Part shown: positions 8,354-17,708 of the stretch, piece by piece
Layout: each line of letters opens with the position of its first letter
How positions within the stretch are numbered: position 1 is the first letter of the stretch
Origin: Bacteroidia bacterium
GTDB taxonomy: Bacteria > Bacteroidota > Bacteroidia > Flavobacteriales > Flavobacteriaceae
NCBI GenBank assembly: GCA_030428705.1
Contig: JAUIDI010000003.1
Coordinates: forward strand, 496,001-560,000
Length of the DNA: 64,000 bases
Reading direction: 5' to 3'
Notes under the pieces: generated by a model
Database searches by the model: none
Told to the model about the DNA's origin: nothing
The model's input: only the letters and a program-made list of their open reading frames with translations
Position numbers and translations under genes: made by a program

Positions 8354-9672
8354 TTGCCGTTTCTCAAGGCTTCAAAGGCGTCGACCACGGCACTATGCGA
8401 GGCCGTATGCCGTTTGAAGTGTTGGATCAGTTCTTTTTTTTCTTCTTGGGTGGCACCTAATTGATTGAGTATGTTCAATAGGTGCATTTTCATATGGCCC
8501 TCTTGAATACCCGTAGTGACCAAAGAACTCACCGCGGCAAAGTTTTGCGCTAGGCCGGCCACTGCAACGATTTGCATCAAATCTTTGGCCGAAGGTTTCT
8601 GTAGGATCTCAAGTGCCATTTTTGACAGAGGATGAAGTGAGGTCAGCCCGCCGACCGTTCCCAAGGCCAAAGGCACTTCGATCCAAAAACGGAAAATACC
8701 ATCCTTGATTTCGGCATGGGTCAGACTGATATATCTTCCATCTTTAGCTGCATAGGCATGTATGCCGGCCTCTATTGCCCTAAAATCATTACCCGTGGCC
8801 AACACAACGGCATCGATACCGTTCATGATGCCCTTGTTATGGGTAACGGCCCTATGGGGCTCTACATTGGCAATGTTGATGGCCTGTATCATTTTAGTAG
8901 CGAACGCTTCCGCGGAAATCGAATTCGAGACATTGAGTTCCTCGACAGGGCAACTGACCTCGGCCTTTACCAAACAGTTGGGTACATAGTTGCTCAAAAT
9001 GCCCATAACGATTTCGATATTCTTTTCCCTTTCGGTGAAGTCACTGAAATACGGGGCTTCTTCCTTAAACGTTTTGGCAAACTGTTCCAGGCACGAATTA
9101 ATGAAATTTGCCCCCATGGCATCCAGCGTTTCAAAAGTACAGTGCAATTGATGGTATCCATCGATCAGGGTCGTTTTGTCACGGAGCTCGATGTCTACGA
9201 TACCGCCACCACGTTTTTCCATATTCCCTGTTATGGAAGCTGTATCGGCTCTCAACTTGGGTTTTACTTGAAGGAAAAACTTTTGCAGTTTTTGTGGATC
9301 GCCATGGTATATAAAATGGACCTGCCCTATTTTTTCGGTTCCGATAACCTCTGTTTTGAACCCGCCGCGATCCAACCAAAATTTGGCGGCCCGACTCGCC
9401 GCGGCGACGACCGAACTTTCCTCAATGGCCATTGGTATTGCATATAACCTGCCATTGATCAGAAAATTAGGCGCAATACCAAAAGGCAGATAATAGTTGG
9501 TTATGGTGTTTTCGATGAACTCATCATGTAGTTTTTGAAGTTCGGAATCGGTGTTCCAATATGTTTTTAAGATTCTTTTTGTGGCTTTTGGGTCAGGGGT
9601 AAAATTGTTGGCGATCCAATCTATTTTTTCGTTTTTGGTCAGTTTGGAAAATCCTTTGATAGGAGTTGTCAT
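8350..9672 (-). CDS. Hydroxymethylglutaryl-CoA reductase, class II
   Basis: The 440-residue enzyme has class II (Pseudomonas mevalonii-type) signatures: SVVAAASRAAKF near residue 87, THNKGIMNGIDAVVLATGNDFRAIE around residues 277-301 with the catalytic Lys and Asp region, and a C-terminal GHMKMH bearing the catalytic His. Such enzymes interconvert HMG-CoA and mevalonate. Annotation pipelines often call them degradative, but in Flavobacteriia they serve the mevalonate route to isoprenoids, which fits the coupled GHMP kinase here. The gene is divergent from dipeptidyl peptidase IV. Confidence 0.92.
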   Translation of the reverse strand: MTTPIKGFSKLTKNEKIDWIANNFTPDPKATKRILKTYWNTDSELQKLHDEFIENTITNYYLPFGIAPNFLINGRLYAIPMAIEESSVVAAASRAAKFWLDRGGFKTEVIGTEKIGQVHFIYHGDPQKLQKFFLQVKPKLRADTASITGNMEKRGGGIVDIELRDKTTLIDGYHQLHCTFETLDAMGANFINSCLEQFAKTFKEEAPYFSDFTEREKNIEIVMGILSNYVPNCLVKAEVSCPVEELNVSNSISAEAFATKMIQAINIANVEPHRAVTHNKGIMNGIDAVVLATGNDFRAIEAGIHAYAAKDGRYISLTHAEIKDGIFRFWIEVPLALGTVGGLTSLHPLSKMALEILQKPSAKDLMQIVAVAGLAQNFAAVSSLVTTGIQEGHMKMHLLNILNQLGATQEEKKELIQHFKRHTASHSAVVDAFEALRNGK

Positions 9673-9776
9673 AAAGCGTTCGGTTTCTCCATAAAGATAA
9701 GTATAAAGCCGAAAAATCGACCCTCGTATCAGTTTTACGGCCCGTAGTATTTTAAGGGGAAAGGTTATTTTTTCTG

Positions 9777-9784
9777 CAAAATTA
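9777..9784 (-). promoter_or_regulatory. Possible -7 element for the HMG-CoA reductase operon
   Basis: CAAAATTA on the plus strand reads TAATTTTG on the minus strand and matches TAnnTTTG. A TTG (plus CAA at 9809-9811) lies 24 bases upstream, slightly longer than the usual 17-23. The leader would be about 100 bases. The 153-base divergent region holds no other clear signal; TAAACTTG at 9789-9796 is an imperfect candidate for the plus-strand gene. Confidence 0.3.
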
Positions 9785-9825
9785 TCACTAAACTTGACGG
9801 ATTTAATTCAATTTTTAACAAGCTA

Positions 9826-11991
9826 ATGCAAAAATCACTTTTACTATTTTTTTTCGGCGTCTTTTTCTTGACAACGGCACTTTCCCAAAACAAACAAATA
9901 ACGGTCGAAGATATTTATCAAGGTACTTTTAGAACCCAAGGCCTAGATGCCCTTCGATCGCTCAACAATGGCGAACAATATACCATTTTGAATTTTGATC
10001 GGGCCGGTAAGACAAGTTCCATCGATAAGTATGATTACACCACTTTGTCCAAAGTAGGTACCATTGTTTCTTCGGCCGATTTGGAAGGAGTTACTAATTT
10101 TACTTCCTATGAATTCAGTGCCGATGAAAGCAAAATTCTATTGGCCACCGAGGTCGAGTCCGTATTTAGACGTTCTACCTTGGGCATTTTCTTTGTCTAT
10201 GACGTTGCTTCGAAGACCGTAACCAAAATTTCGGATTCCAAGATTCAAGAGCCTGCGCTTTCGCCCGATGGTGCCCAGGTCGCCTATGTTCATGAAAACA
10301 ATATTTACCTCTTCGATATAGCCGACAAAACCACAAAGCAATTGACGACCGATGGGGTCAAGAACAAAATAATCAATGGCGTTACCGATTGGGTCTATGA
10401 AGAGGAGTTTGCGTTCGTACGGGCTTTTGAATGGAATTCCGACGGCACCAAAATCGCCTTTCTTCGTTTCGATGAAACCGATGTTCCCGAGTTTTCCATG
10501 GATGTCTATGGTACCGAACTCTATCAAAGACCGTATGTATTCAAGTATCCGAAGGCGGGCGAGAAAAATGCCGTCGTTACGTTGCATTTATACGACCTTG
10601 CCTCGGGAAGTATTTCCAATATTGATTTGGGCAACACATACTATATTCCACGGATCAAATGGATGAACAATCCCGATTACCTGAGCGTACAGACGATCAA
10701 TCGTCATCAAAACGACCTAAAGTTGCGCCGGGTCAATGCCAGGGATAATAGCGTTGATCTGTTACTGGAAGAAAAAGACGAGGCTTATGTAGATATTCAC
10801 GATAATCTTACTTTTTTGGCCGATGACAGTTTTATATGGTCAAGTGAAAAAGATGGATGGAACCATATTTATCTGCACGATAAAAATGGCCAGTTGGTAA
10901 ATCAGGTGACCAAAGGCCCTTGGGAGGTGACCGCCTATTACGGTTATGACCCGAAGAAAGACAAAGTATATTACCAATCCACAGAAAATGGTTCGATAAA
11001 TAGAGGTGTTTACAGCGTGTCGAGCAATGGCAAGAATAAAAAAGCATTAGCGGCCGAGATAGGGACGAACAGAGCCGATTTCAGTATCGATTTCACCTAT
11101 TTCATTAACACGTTTTCAAGTGCGGCCGCCCCGCCGGAATATACATTGCACAAAGCTTCGACAGGTAAAAGATTGAAGGATATCAAGGACAACAAAAACC
11201 TTTTGAATACTTTGAAAGGTTATATAACCTCCCCAAAGGAGTTTTCAACGATATCTATCAATGGCAATGATTTGAACATGTACATGATCAAGCCAAAAGA
11301 TTTTGATGAAAACAAGGAATATCCCTTGTTAATGTTCCAATACAGCGGCCCGGGATCACAACAAGTTGCCAACCGATGGATGGGAGGCAACGATTACTGG
11401 CACCAGATGTTGGCCCAAATGGGTTATATAATTGCCTGTGTCGATGGTAGGGGTACGGGTCTTAAGGGCCGGGACTTTAAAAAGGTTACCTATTTGAATT
11501 TGGTCAAGTACGAAACCGAAGACCAGATTGCCGCCGCCAAAAAATTGAGCGAACTACCCTATATCGATGAAGAACGTACGGGAATTTGGGGGTGGAGCTT
11601 TGGCGGACACATGGCTACAAATTGTATATTGAAGGGCAACGATGTTTTTGAAATGGCCATTGCGGTGGCCCCGGTAACAAGTTGGCGTTTCTACGATACT
11701 ATATACACCGAGCGATTTATGCGCACGCCCGAAGAGAATCCGAGCGGGTATGATGACAATTCGCCGTTCAATTATCCTGAACTTTTAAAGGGTAAGTACC
11801 TATTGGTGCATGGATCTGGTGACGATAACGTACACGTTCAGAATAGTATGCGAATGATCGAGGCCTTGGTACAGGCGAACAAGCAGTTCGATTGGGCCAT
11901 TTATCCTGACAAGAACCATGGTATTTATGGCGGCAATACCCGAATACATCTCTTTACCAAATTGACCGACTTCGTAAAAGAAAACCTGTAA
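9826..11991 (+). CDS. Dipeptidyl peptidase IV (S9B prolyl dipeptidase)
   Basis: The 721-residue exoprotein has a signal peptide (cleavage near residue 20, TALSQN), an N-terminal eight-bladed beta-propeller, and a C-terminal alpha/beta-hydrolase domain. The catalytic triad can be placed at Ser591 (GWGWSFGG), Asp666 (GSGDDNVH) and His698 (DKNHGIYGG). The double-Glu motif that holds the substrate amino terminus in DPP IV enzymes is visible at about residues 192-194 (DWVYEEEF). It should remove X-Pro and X-Ala dipeptides from peptides outside the inner membrane. A POT-family peptide transporter follows after 19 bases, so the products are probably imported by its neighbour. Confidence 0.93.
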   Translation: MQKSLLLFFFGVFFLTTALSQNKQITVEDIYQGTFRTQGLDALRSLNNGEQYTILNFDRAGKTSSIDKYDYTTLSKVGTIVSSADLEGVTNFTSYEFSADESKILLATEVESVFRRSTLGIFFVYDVASKTVTKISDSKIQEPALSPDGAQVAYVHENNIYLFDIADKTTKQLTTDGVKNKIINGVTDWVYEEEFAFVRAFEWNSDGTKIAFLRFDETDVPEFSMDVYGTELYQRPYVFKYPKAGEKNAVVTLHLYDLASGSISNIDLGNTYYIPRIKWMNNPDYLSVQTINRHQNDLKLRRVNARDNSVDLLLEEKDEAYVDIHDNLTFLADDSFIWSSEKDGWNHIYLHDKNGQLVNQVTKGPWEVTAYYGYDPKKDKVYYQSTENGSINRGVYSVSSNGKNKKALAAEIGTNRADFSIDFTYFINTFSSAAAPPEYTLHKASTGKRLKDIKDNKNLLNTLKGYITSPKEFSTISINGNDLNMYMIKPKDFDENKEYPLLMFQYSGPGSQQVANRWMGGNDYWHQMLAQMGYIIACVDGRGTGLKGRDFKKVTYLNLVKYETEDQIAAAKKLSELPYIDEERTGIWGWSFGGHMATNCILKGNDVFEMAIAVAPVTSWRFYDTIYTERFMRTPEENPSGYDDNSPFNYPELLKGKYLLVHGSGDDNVHVQNSMRMIEALVQANKQFDWAIYPDKNHGIYGGNTRIHLFTKLTDFVKENL

Positions 11992-12010
11992 ACCAAATTC
12001 AATAGCCGAT

Positions 12011-13507
12011 ATGTCCGATTCTGTAAAACCTGCAAAAGCTAAGTTTAGTCACCCCAAAGGGTTGTATGTGTTGTTTACCGCTGAGATGTGGGAGCGTTTC
12101 AGCTACTATGGCATGAGGGCCATACTGATCCTGTTCATGACGACGGATGTGGTACAGGAAGGTCTTGGACTGACAACTGAAACGGCTGGTGCGGTATATG
12201 GTCTTTATACGGCTTCGGTCTATTTGATGACCTTACCGGGGGGATGGTTGGCGGATAATATTTTTGGACAGCGAAAAGCCGTTTTTTATGGGGGTGTGCT
12301 TATTATGATAGGACATTTGATCCTTGCAATACCTGGCTCCCCGGCAATATTTTTTACGGGTCTTGCCTTTGTGGCCCTGGGCACGGGTCTGTTAAAAGGA
12401 AATATAAGCACCTTGGTGGGTGAACTATATGCAAATGAGGATGGTGCCAAACGCGATGCCGGATTTTCCATTTTCTATATGGGAATCAATCTAGGGTCGT
12501 TTTTCGGACAAATATTTGTACCGCTTTTGGCCGAATACAATTGGCATTTAGGTTTTGGGCTCGCTGCCGTCGGAATGTTTTTAGGGCTAATAGCTTATAA
12601 AGTTTTTGCGCCTAAATACCTTGGTGATGTTGGGGTCGAACCAAAAGTTAAATCTGTAGAAAAAACGGGAAAGTCGAATAGTGCCGTCACTTATGCCATA
12701 ATTGCATTTGTAATCATTCTGTTGGTCTCCCTACAACTTTTGGGCTATATCGATGTGACCACGGCTACCGGTATAGCACAAGCGCTAGGACTTATTATCG
12801 TGGTCATTACCATGGGCTATTTCATAAATATACTTTTTAACGGAGGTCTGTCCCTTGACGAAAAGAAAAAAGTATCGGTTATTTTTATTCTTTTCGTAGG
12901 GATAGCTATTTTTTGGTCTGGTTTTGAACAGGCCGCATCTTCGTTGAACTTGTTCGCCAGGGATTTTACGAATCGTTTTATTGGTGGTTGGGAAATGCCG
13001 GCGGGTATGTTGCAATCATTTAACTCGGCTTTCATAATCATATTTGCCCCGATCGTTGGTGCGCTCTGGGTAAAGTTGGCCGCAAGAAACATTAATATAC
13101 GTACTCCTTTTAAGTTTGCTATGGGATTAATACTGCTCGGATTGGGTTTCTGGGTAATGGTCGAAGCTGCACATGTTGCTGCCAGTGGTGCCAAAGCGGG
13201 TATGTTTGCTTTGATTCTTACCTACTTCTTACATTCCATTGGAGAGTTGACGATTAGTCCGGTCGGCCTGAGCGCGACAAGCAAATTATCTCCTAAGAAA
13301 TATTTGGGCCAAATGATGGGTATTTGGTTTGTCGGTGCCGCTTTGGGGAACTTGATCGCTGGACTGATCGGAGGAAATTTTGACCCTGAAAACGTACTTG
13401 AAATGCCGAATATATTTCTGAACGTAGTTTGGGTTTCTGTTGGTGCAGGGCTGATATTTTTTGCTGCAAGTCCGTTTATTAAAAAATGGATGGGAGATAT
13501 TACTTGA
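12011..13507 (+). CDS. POT/PTR2-family proton-coupled di-/tripeptide transporter
   Basis: The 498-residue protein has about 12-14 membrane helices of the major facilitator superfamily. Diagnostic POT motifs include the AEMWERFSYYGMRAILILFM segment of helix 1 (an ExxERFxYY signature), GGWLADNIFGQRKAV, and FYMGINLGSFFG. Members import di- and tripeptides with protons across the cytoplasmic membrane. Position directly after DPP IV suggests a small peptide-use operon: one enzyme cuts dipeptides, the other imports them. Transcription probably stops at the hairpin at 13541-13580, which lies in the 3' coding end of comEC. Confidence 0.93.
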   Translation: MSDSVKPAKAKFSHPKGLYVLFTAEMWERFSYYGMRAILILFMTTDVVQEGLGLTTETAGAVYGLYTASVYLMTLPGGWLADNIFGQRKAVFYGGVLIMIGHLILAIPGSPAIFFTGLAFVALGTGLLKGNISTLVGELYANEDGAKRDAGFSIFYMGINLGSFFGQIFVPLLAEYNWHLGFGLAAVGMFLGLIAYKVFAPKYLGDVGVEPKVKSVEKTGKSNSAVTYAIIAFVIILLVSLQLLGYIDVTTATGIAQALGLIIVVITMGYFINILFNGGLSLDEKKKVSVIFILFVGIAIFWSGFEQAASSLNLFARDFTNRFIGGWEMPAGMLQSFNSAFIIIFAPIVGALWVKLAARNINIRTPFKFAMGLILLGLGFWVMVEAAHVAASGAKAGMFALILTYFLHSIGELTISPVGLSATSKLSPKKYLGQMMGIWFVGAALGNLIAGLIGGNFDPENVLEMPNIFLNVVWVSVGAGLIFFAASPFIKKWMGDIT

Positions 13508-13523
13508 TAGATACTGGATTAAA

Positions 13524-15539
13524 TTACTCAAAGTAATAAGCTCCCTTTTCACCTGTATAATGAAAAGGGAGTTTTCTTTTGTTACAAGTGCGTTTCCATC
13601 GTTCGATATAACTTTTATAATTGCTTCCGTCGACAATCAATTTTTTAGGACGCAACGAATCGATCAGTCGCTCAAGATTTATTTTGGGCGATTGGGTCAA
13701 TACCATGTAATCGATTGATTTGTCGAGTACTCCATATACCCCAAGACTATCGATGATCAACAAATTCTTGTTCCTAAAAGTATAGCTGTTCGCTAAGTCT
13801 TGATATCCGACGGAATCAATACGTTCTGCGACCTTATAATCGGTAACGATAAGGGCCGCTTCGTTTTTTTTGTTTGTCATAAGCGTCAGTCGATTTCCAT
13901 TTTGGTACATTAAAATGGCGTTACGGGTTTGATGTGCCAATACCAACTTTTTGGTCTGTGTAGTTCGATGTGAGGTATGGAACATCCACATTTGAAAGCC
14001 GATAACCAAGATCAATAAGGTCACCGCTCTTTTAAAGGATACTTTTGTACACATTATAAAGAGGGAAAAAATAATCGCGTACGCCATTAACAACTGAACT
14101 TGATCAAAAGGAATGTCCTTAAAAACGAAAGACTCGCGTTGGGCAACCCACTCGATGACATTATTCATCAAACCGATTGTAAAATCATAGATTTTGACCA
14201 GTACGCTAGGTAGTATATTGAATAGGGAAAGTAAAATCACCAGAATACCAAGACCCAAAATCAATCCCAAGAACGGTACGATCAAGAGGTTTGAAACAAA
14301 GAACAGACCCGGAAACTGATGAAAATAGTAGAGGCTGATAGGTAATACGCCTAACTGCGCGGCCATACTGACGGATAACAATTGCCATACTTTGTGAGTA
14401 AACCAATGCTTAGGATACCATAACTTTTGTAATAGCGGGTAGATCCAGACAATGGCAAAAACCGCGGCGTAACTCATTTGAAAGCCGACCTGAAACAATA
14501 GTTTAGGATCGACCAATAGTATCGCGAACATTGACAAGGCGAGAATATTAAAGGTATTTCCGGGCCTGTTCAAATAGAGGGCATAGGCGACGAAAGTGAA
14601 CATGGTGACCGCCCTAACAATGGAAGCGGACATGCCTGCCAAAAAAGCAAATCCCCATAGTAACAAAAGCGTAACTATCAGTTTTATGATCTTTCCCTTG
14701 GGCAGGTATTCCAAAGGCCCTAATAAAAATTGCAGCAGAAATAGCAGGATTCCTATATGCAACCCCGATACGGCTAAAATATGAACGGCCCCTGCATTTT
14801 TATAATTGTTATAGGTCTCTTCGGATATATCGTGACGTTGCCCTAAAAGCAACGCCTGTATAATGCCCAATTCTTCATCTCCAAAATCAGAGGTTTTCAA
14901 TTTTGAGATGATTTTTCTTCGAAAAGATGCGGCCATCCCATTAAGTGTTGGGGATTGATTTTTTAAAACAATATAATCGTTATCGTTCAATCGTAATTGA
15001 TGTGAAACGCCTAGGTTTTCAAGGTATTTTTTGTAATCGAATTGATGTGGGTTCAAGGGAGGTGCTATTTCTTCGGTATGGCCCAAAGCAATCAGTTCAT
15101 CATCCACCTGAAATGGCGTCACTGCAGTATCTCTGGGAAAACTTAATAATACTTTCCCCGATGCTTTTTGGTTTTCGAGGCGATGTACTTCGGCAACATA
15201 TCGCATTGAAAAATTGGTCGGTTTCATGACCTCCAAAATCTTCAATTGCCATTTTTCATTCTGATTTGAAATCAGATGCGAATAATGATGATCATAATTT
15301 TTAAGTGTTGCCAGAGACATTGAAAGTATGCCTATGCCGGTGGTTGTCAAGGCCACCAAAGTTGCGAACAGATCGGCTTCTTTTCTGTTGCCCCTAATGA
15401 ATATCCACCCCAACAAGGCAAGGAAGAAAACTGCCAGTGTCGAAGAAATGAGAATCCCAAAATTGAAATAATAACCCAAAAGGATACCGAAAATCAGGTA
15501 TATCGTCAATTTTACCGGAATGAATCGAAGCAGTTGCAT
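13524..15539 (-). CDS. comEC: ComEC/Rec2-family DNA-uptake membrane protein
   Basis: The 671-residue protein has an N-terminal membrane region, a soluble DUF4131/OB-like segment, and a multi-helix Competence domain whose signature is seen in AGAVHILAVSGLHIGILLFLL (around residue 230-250). ComEC forms the inner-membrane channel for single-stranded DNA during natural transformation. The C-terminal part (about residues 530-671) occupies the place of the metallo-beta-lactamase-like domain, but I see no HxHxDH motif, so the nuclease-like centre appears to be missing. No other competence genes lie nearby. The gene is convergent with the POT transporter. Confidence 0.85.
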   Translation of the reverse strand: MQLLRFIPVKLTIYLIFGILLGYYFNFGILISSTLAVFFLALLGWIFIRGNRKEADLFATLVALTTTGIGILSMSLATLKNYDHHYSHLISNQNEKWQLKILEVMKPTNFSMRYVAEVHRLENQKASGKVLLSFPRDTAVTPFQVDDELIALGHTEEIAPPLNPHQFDYKKYLENLGVSHQLRLNDNDYIVLKNQSPTLNGMAASFRRKIISKLKTSDFGDEELGIIQALLLGQRHDISEETYNNYKNAGAVHILAVSGLHIGILLFLLQFLLGPLEYLPKGKIIKLIVTLLLLWGFAFLAGMSASIVRAVTMFTFVAYALYLNRPGNTFNILALSMFAILLVDPKLLFQVGFQMSYAAVFAIVWIYPLLQKLWYPKHWFTHKVWQLLSVSMAAQLGVLPISLYYFHQFPGLFFVSNLLIVPFLGLILGLGILVILLSLFNILPSVLVKIYDFTIGLMNNVIEWVAQRESFVFKDIPFDQVQLLMAYAIIFSLFIMCTKVSFKRAVTLLILVIGFQMWMFHTSHRTTQTKKLVLAHQTRNAILMYQNGNRLTLMTNKKNEAALIVTDYKVAERIDSVGYQDLANSYTFRNKNLLIIDSLGVYGVLDKSIDYMVLTQSPKINLERLIDSLRPKKLIVDGSNYKSYIERWKRTCNKRKLPFHYTGEKGAYYFE
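13541..13580 (+). terminator. Rho-independent terminator of the peptidase/transporter operon, inside comEC
   Basis: A perfect 11-bp stem (CTCCCTTTTCA / TGAAAAGGGAG) with a 9-base loop is followed by TTTTCTTTT on the plus strand. The whole hairpin lies in the C-terminal codons of the convergent comEC gene, just before its stop. Confidence 0.85.
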
Positions 15540-15580
15540 CGGGTCGGTTTACGCCCTAAAGTAGGAAAAAACAAACAATT

Positions 15581-16150
15581 TTAGAGGATGCGGGTCGCCT
15601 TAACGAAAGCGTAGTTCCAATATCCTTCCCGCAATGAAGACACGATTACGCCTCTTGAAGTCGAGGCGTGAATGAATTTTATATCATCACCTTCCACCGC
15701 AACGACCATGCCTACATGATTGATGCGTCTTTTTCGTTTACTGGTCCTAAAGAACAGAAGATCCCCCTTTTTGACCTTATTTATTCGAATACGGCGACCT
15801 TCTTCGGCCATCTGATACGAAATTCTTGGTAATGTTATATCGTGCTCGCCGAAGGATACGTAAAGTAGTCCTGAGCAGTCCATTCCTTTTTTGGTCGTCC
15901 CGCCATATTTGTACCGGGTTCCGGAATAAGTAAGAGCCGTATTAATGATCTTGTCGGCAACAGGGCTGTCGGGTGACACATCCTCTTCGTAATCCGATTC
16001 ATCGATTTCGACGCTCTTTGATTCGGATGCCTCAACAGTTACTTTTCGTGTTTCACCAAAGGACTTGTTTTTGCTGTATGAAGTCTTCTTTTTATATGCC
16101 CCACAGTTTACGACCAAAAGACCCAGAAAAATATAAACGATTTTTCGCAT
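15581..16150 (-). CDS. NlpC/P60 (C40) cell-wall peptidase lipoprotein
   Basis: The 189-residue protein has a lipoprotein signal (FLGLLVVNCGA; lipidated Cys at about residue 16), a Ser/Glu-rich linker, and an NlpC/P60 domain from about residue 70. Catalytic Cys is in KKGMDCSGLLY, the first His in RRINHVGMVV, and a further His in FIHASTSRGV. Family members cut D-Glu-diaminopimelate bonds in peptidoglycan peptides. It would act in the periplasm anchored to a membrane. It has its own likely promoter and lies 41 bases upstream of comEC in the same direction. Confidence 0.9.
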   Translation of the reverse strand: MRKIVYIFLGLLVVNCGAYKKKTSYSKNKSFGETRKVTVEASESKSVEIDESDYEEDVSPDSPVADKIINTALTYSGTRYKYGGTTKKGMDCSGLLYVSFGEHDITLPRISYQMAEEGRRIRINKVKKGDLLFFRTSKRKRRINHVGMVVAVEGDDIKFIHASTSRGVIVSSLREGYWNYAFVKATRIL

Positions 16151-16180
16151 TTTAAGGACGTTTTAGGCATCCTTCAGTTT

Positions 16181-16188
16181 CAAAATTA
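16181..16188 (-). promoter_or_regulatory. Probable -7 element for the NlpC/P60 gene
   Basis: CAAAATTA on the plus strand is TAATTTTG on the minus strand, an exact TAnnTTTG match 31 bases before the ATG. No -33 TTG stands at the usual distance. The remainder of the 156-base gap to lpxB contains only a meaningless 8-codon ORF. Confidence 0.4.
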
Positions 16189-16306
16189 AAGAAATTATTT
16201 AGAGAACTCATCTTGACTTTTTCCGATAGGCTAAAAAATAGCTAATTTTCGCTTCAATCATAAAAGTTAAAATGAGTTCAGAAAAGATTTTCGCGTAGCT
16301 AAGAAA

Positions 16307-17425
16307 TTAACGCTTGATATGCTCAATAATCAGGCTTGCAGTTTTGGCACTGGCACCGGGGCCACCCAGTTTCTTGGTCAATTCCTCATAATCGGCCAAT
16401 TGTTTTTTCCTATCAATACCATCTAGGATTTTGAGCAATTCGGCCTTGATATTTTTAGTGTTCAACTCGTCTTGGATCAGTTCTTTGACGACTTCCTTTT
16501 CCATGATTAAATTCACCAATGATATATAGTCTAGGGTGATAATTCGTTTGGCGATTTGATACGATATCCAATTGGCGCGATAACATACCACTTGGGGTAC
16601 TTTGTACAAGGCGGTTTCCAAAGTGGCCGTTCCACTGGTCACCAGTGCGGCATGTGCCACGCTTAGTAGGTCGTACGTCTTGTTCGCTACAAAACCTACA
16701 TTCGGATTATCTAAAAAAGGGGTATAAAAATCGCGCTCCAGGCTGGGAGCTCCCGCTATCACGAACTCATATTCCGTAAAATCATCGACGACCGAGAGCA
16801 TCAAGGCGAGCATTTTTTCAACTTCTTGTTTACGGCTTCCGGGAAGTAGTGCTATAATCGGTTTTTCCGGATCTAAATGGTTTTCGGCCCGAAATCTGCC
16901 CGAATCTGGTTTTGGTCTCTCGGAAATTGCATCAATCAAGGGGTGCCCTACAAAGTGCACCGGAAAACCATGTTTGTCCTCATAAAATTTCTTTTCAAAG
17001 GGAAGTATGACATACATCGCGTCGATATCTCTTTTTATTTTAGCAATGCGTCCTTCGCGCGAGGCCCATATTTGGGGCGAAATATAATAATTGGTCCGGT
17101 ATTTTTGTTGCTTGGCCCATTTTGCGATACGCAGGTTGAAACCTGAATAGTCAATAAAGATTATGACATCAGGGGCGAATGCCGTGATATCGTCCTTGCA
17201 TATCTGAATGTTCCTTAAAATGGTGTTCACATTTTGGGCTACTTCAATAAAGCCCATAAAAGCCATTTCTTTGTAGTGCTTGACGAGCGTTCCGCCTGCA
17301 TTTTGCATCAAGTCGCCACCCCAACAACGTACCTCGGTATTCTCATCCTGAGCCTTTAAAGCCTTTATAAGGTTGGATCCATGCAGGTCTCCCGAAGCTT
17401 CACCGGCGATGATGTAGTATTTCAT
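16307..17425 (-). CDS. lpxB: Lipid-A-disaccharide synthase
   Basis: The 372-residue protein begins with the LpxB signature YYIIAGEASGDLHGSNL and continues with the GT19 glycosyltransferase features ADVIIFIDYSGFNLRIAKWAK-like segment, YYISPQIWASREGR and LPGSRKQEV. It joins UDP-2,3-diacylglucosamine and lipid X to make the lipid A disaccharide on the cytoplasmic side of the inner membrane. It is the last of three tandem genes (surE, small membrane protein, lpxB), separated from the middle one by a single base. With lptC and lptE elsewhere in the window it contributes to the lipopolysaccharide theme. Confidence 0.95.
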   Translation of the reverse strand: MKYYIIAGEASGDLHGSNLIKALKAQDENTEVRCWGGDLMQNAGGTLVKHYKEMAFMGFIEVAQNVNTILRNIQICKDDITAFAPDVIIFIDYSGFNLRIAKWAKQQKYRTNYYISPQIWASREGRIAKIKRDIDAMYVILPFEKKFYEDKHGFPVHFVGHPLIDAISERPKPDSGRFRAENHLDPEKPIIALLPGSRKQEVEKMLALMLSVVDDFTEYEFVIAGAPSLERDFYTPFLDNPNVGFVANKTYDLLSVAHAALVTSGTATLETALYKVPQVVCYRANWISYQIAKRIITLDYISLVNLIMEKEVVKELIQDELNTKNIKAELLKILDGIDRKKQLADYEELTKKLGGPGASAKTASLIIEHIKR

Positions 17426-17426
17426 A

Positions 17427-17708
17427 TCAAAATACTTTGTAGAACAAAATGATCAGGGCCGTAATCAAAGTTGCGATCAAGACGCCTTTCGCCCGTTGGT
17501 CTCTTCTGATGCGTAAAAAACCAAAAAAAGCGATTAGGTTCAATATGGCGCCCAAAGCCAGTAGACTTCCTACGTGCCCCTGCTGCATTGCAGCTTCAAA
17601 AGTTTCCATGATTCCCAAATCGGAAAATAGAAGAATGTATAATAATGTTCCTGTGGTATTGGCAATAATACCAACTGCAAAGCCGATTATCAGTTCCTTT
17701 CTATTCAT
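17427..17708 (-). CDS. Small integral membrane protein between surE and lpxB
   Basis: The 93-residue protein has three predicted membrane helices (about residues 7-28, 48-66 and 75-92) and an RIRRDQRAKG basic loop between the last two. Its start overlaps the surE stop by 8 bases and its stop is one base from the lpxB start, so it is part of the operon. I do not recognise a functional family. Confidence 0.75.
   Translation of the reverse strand: MNRKELIIGFAVGIIANTTGTLLYILLFSDLGIMETFEAAMQQGHVGSLLALGAILNLIAFFGFLRIRRDQRAKGVLIATLITALIILFYKVF

Noticed and set aside
8716-9447. Long plus-strand open frame of 243 codons
   Set aside because: It lies fully antisense to the well-supported HMG-CoA reductase, shows no domain or signal and has the composition of a mirror frame.
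16272-16298. ATG-started 8-codon ORF (MSSEKIFA) in the gap before lpxB
   Set aside because: Too short to judge, without conserved neighbours or a clear promoter. It could be a remnant, but nothing supports it.
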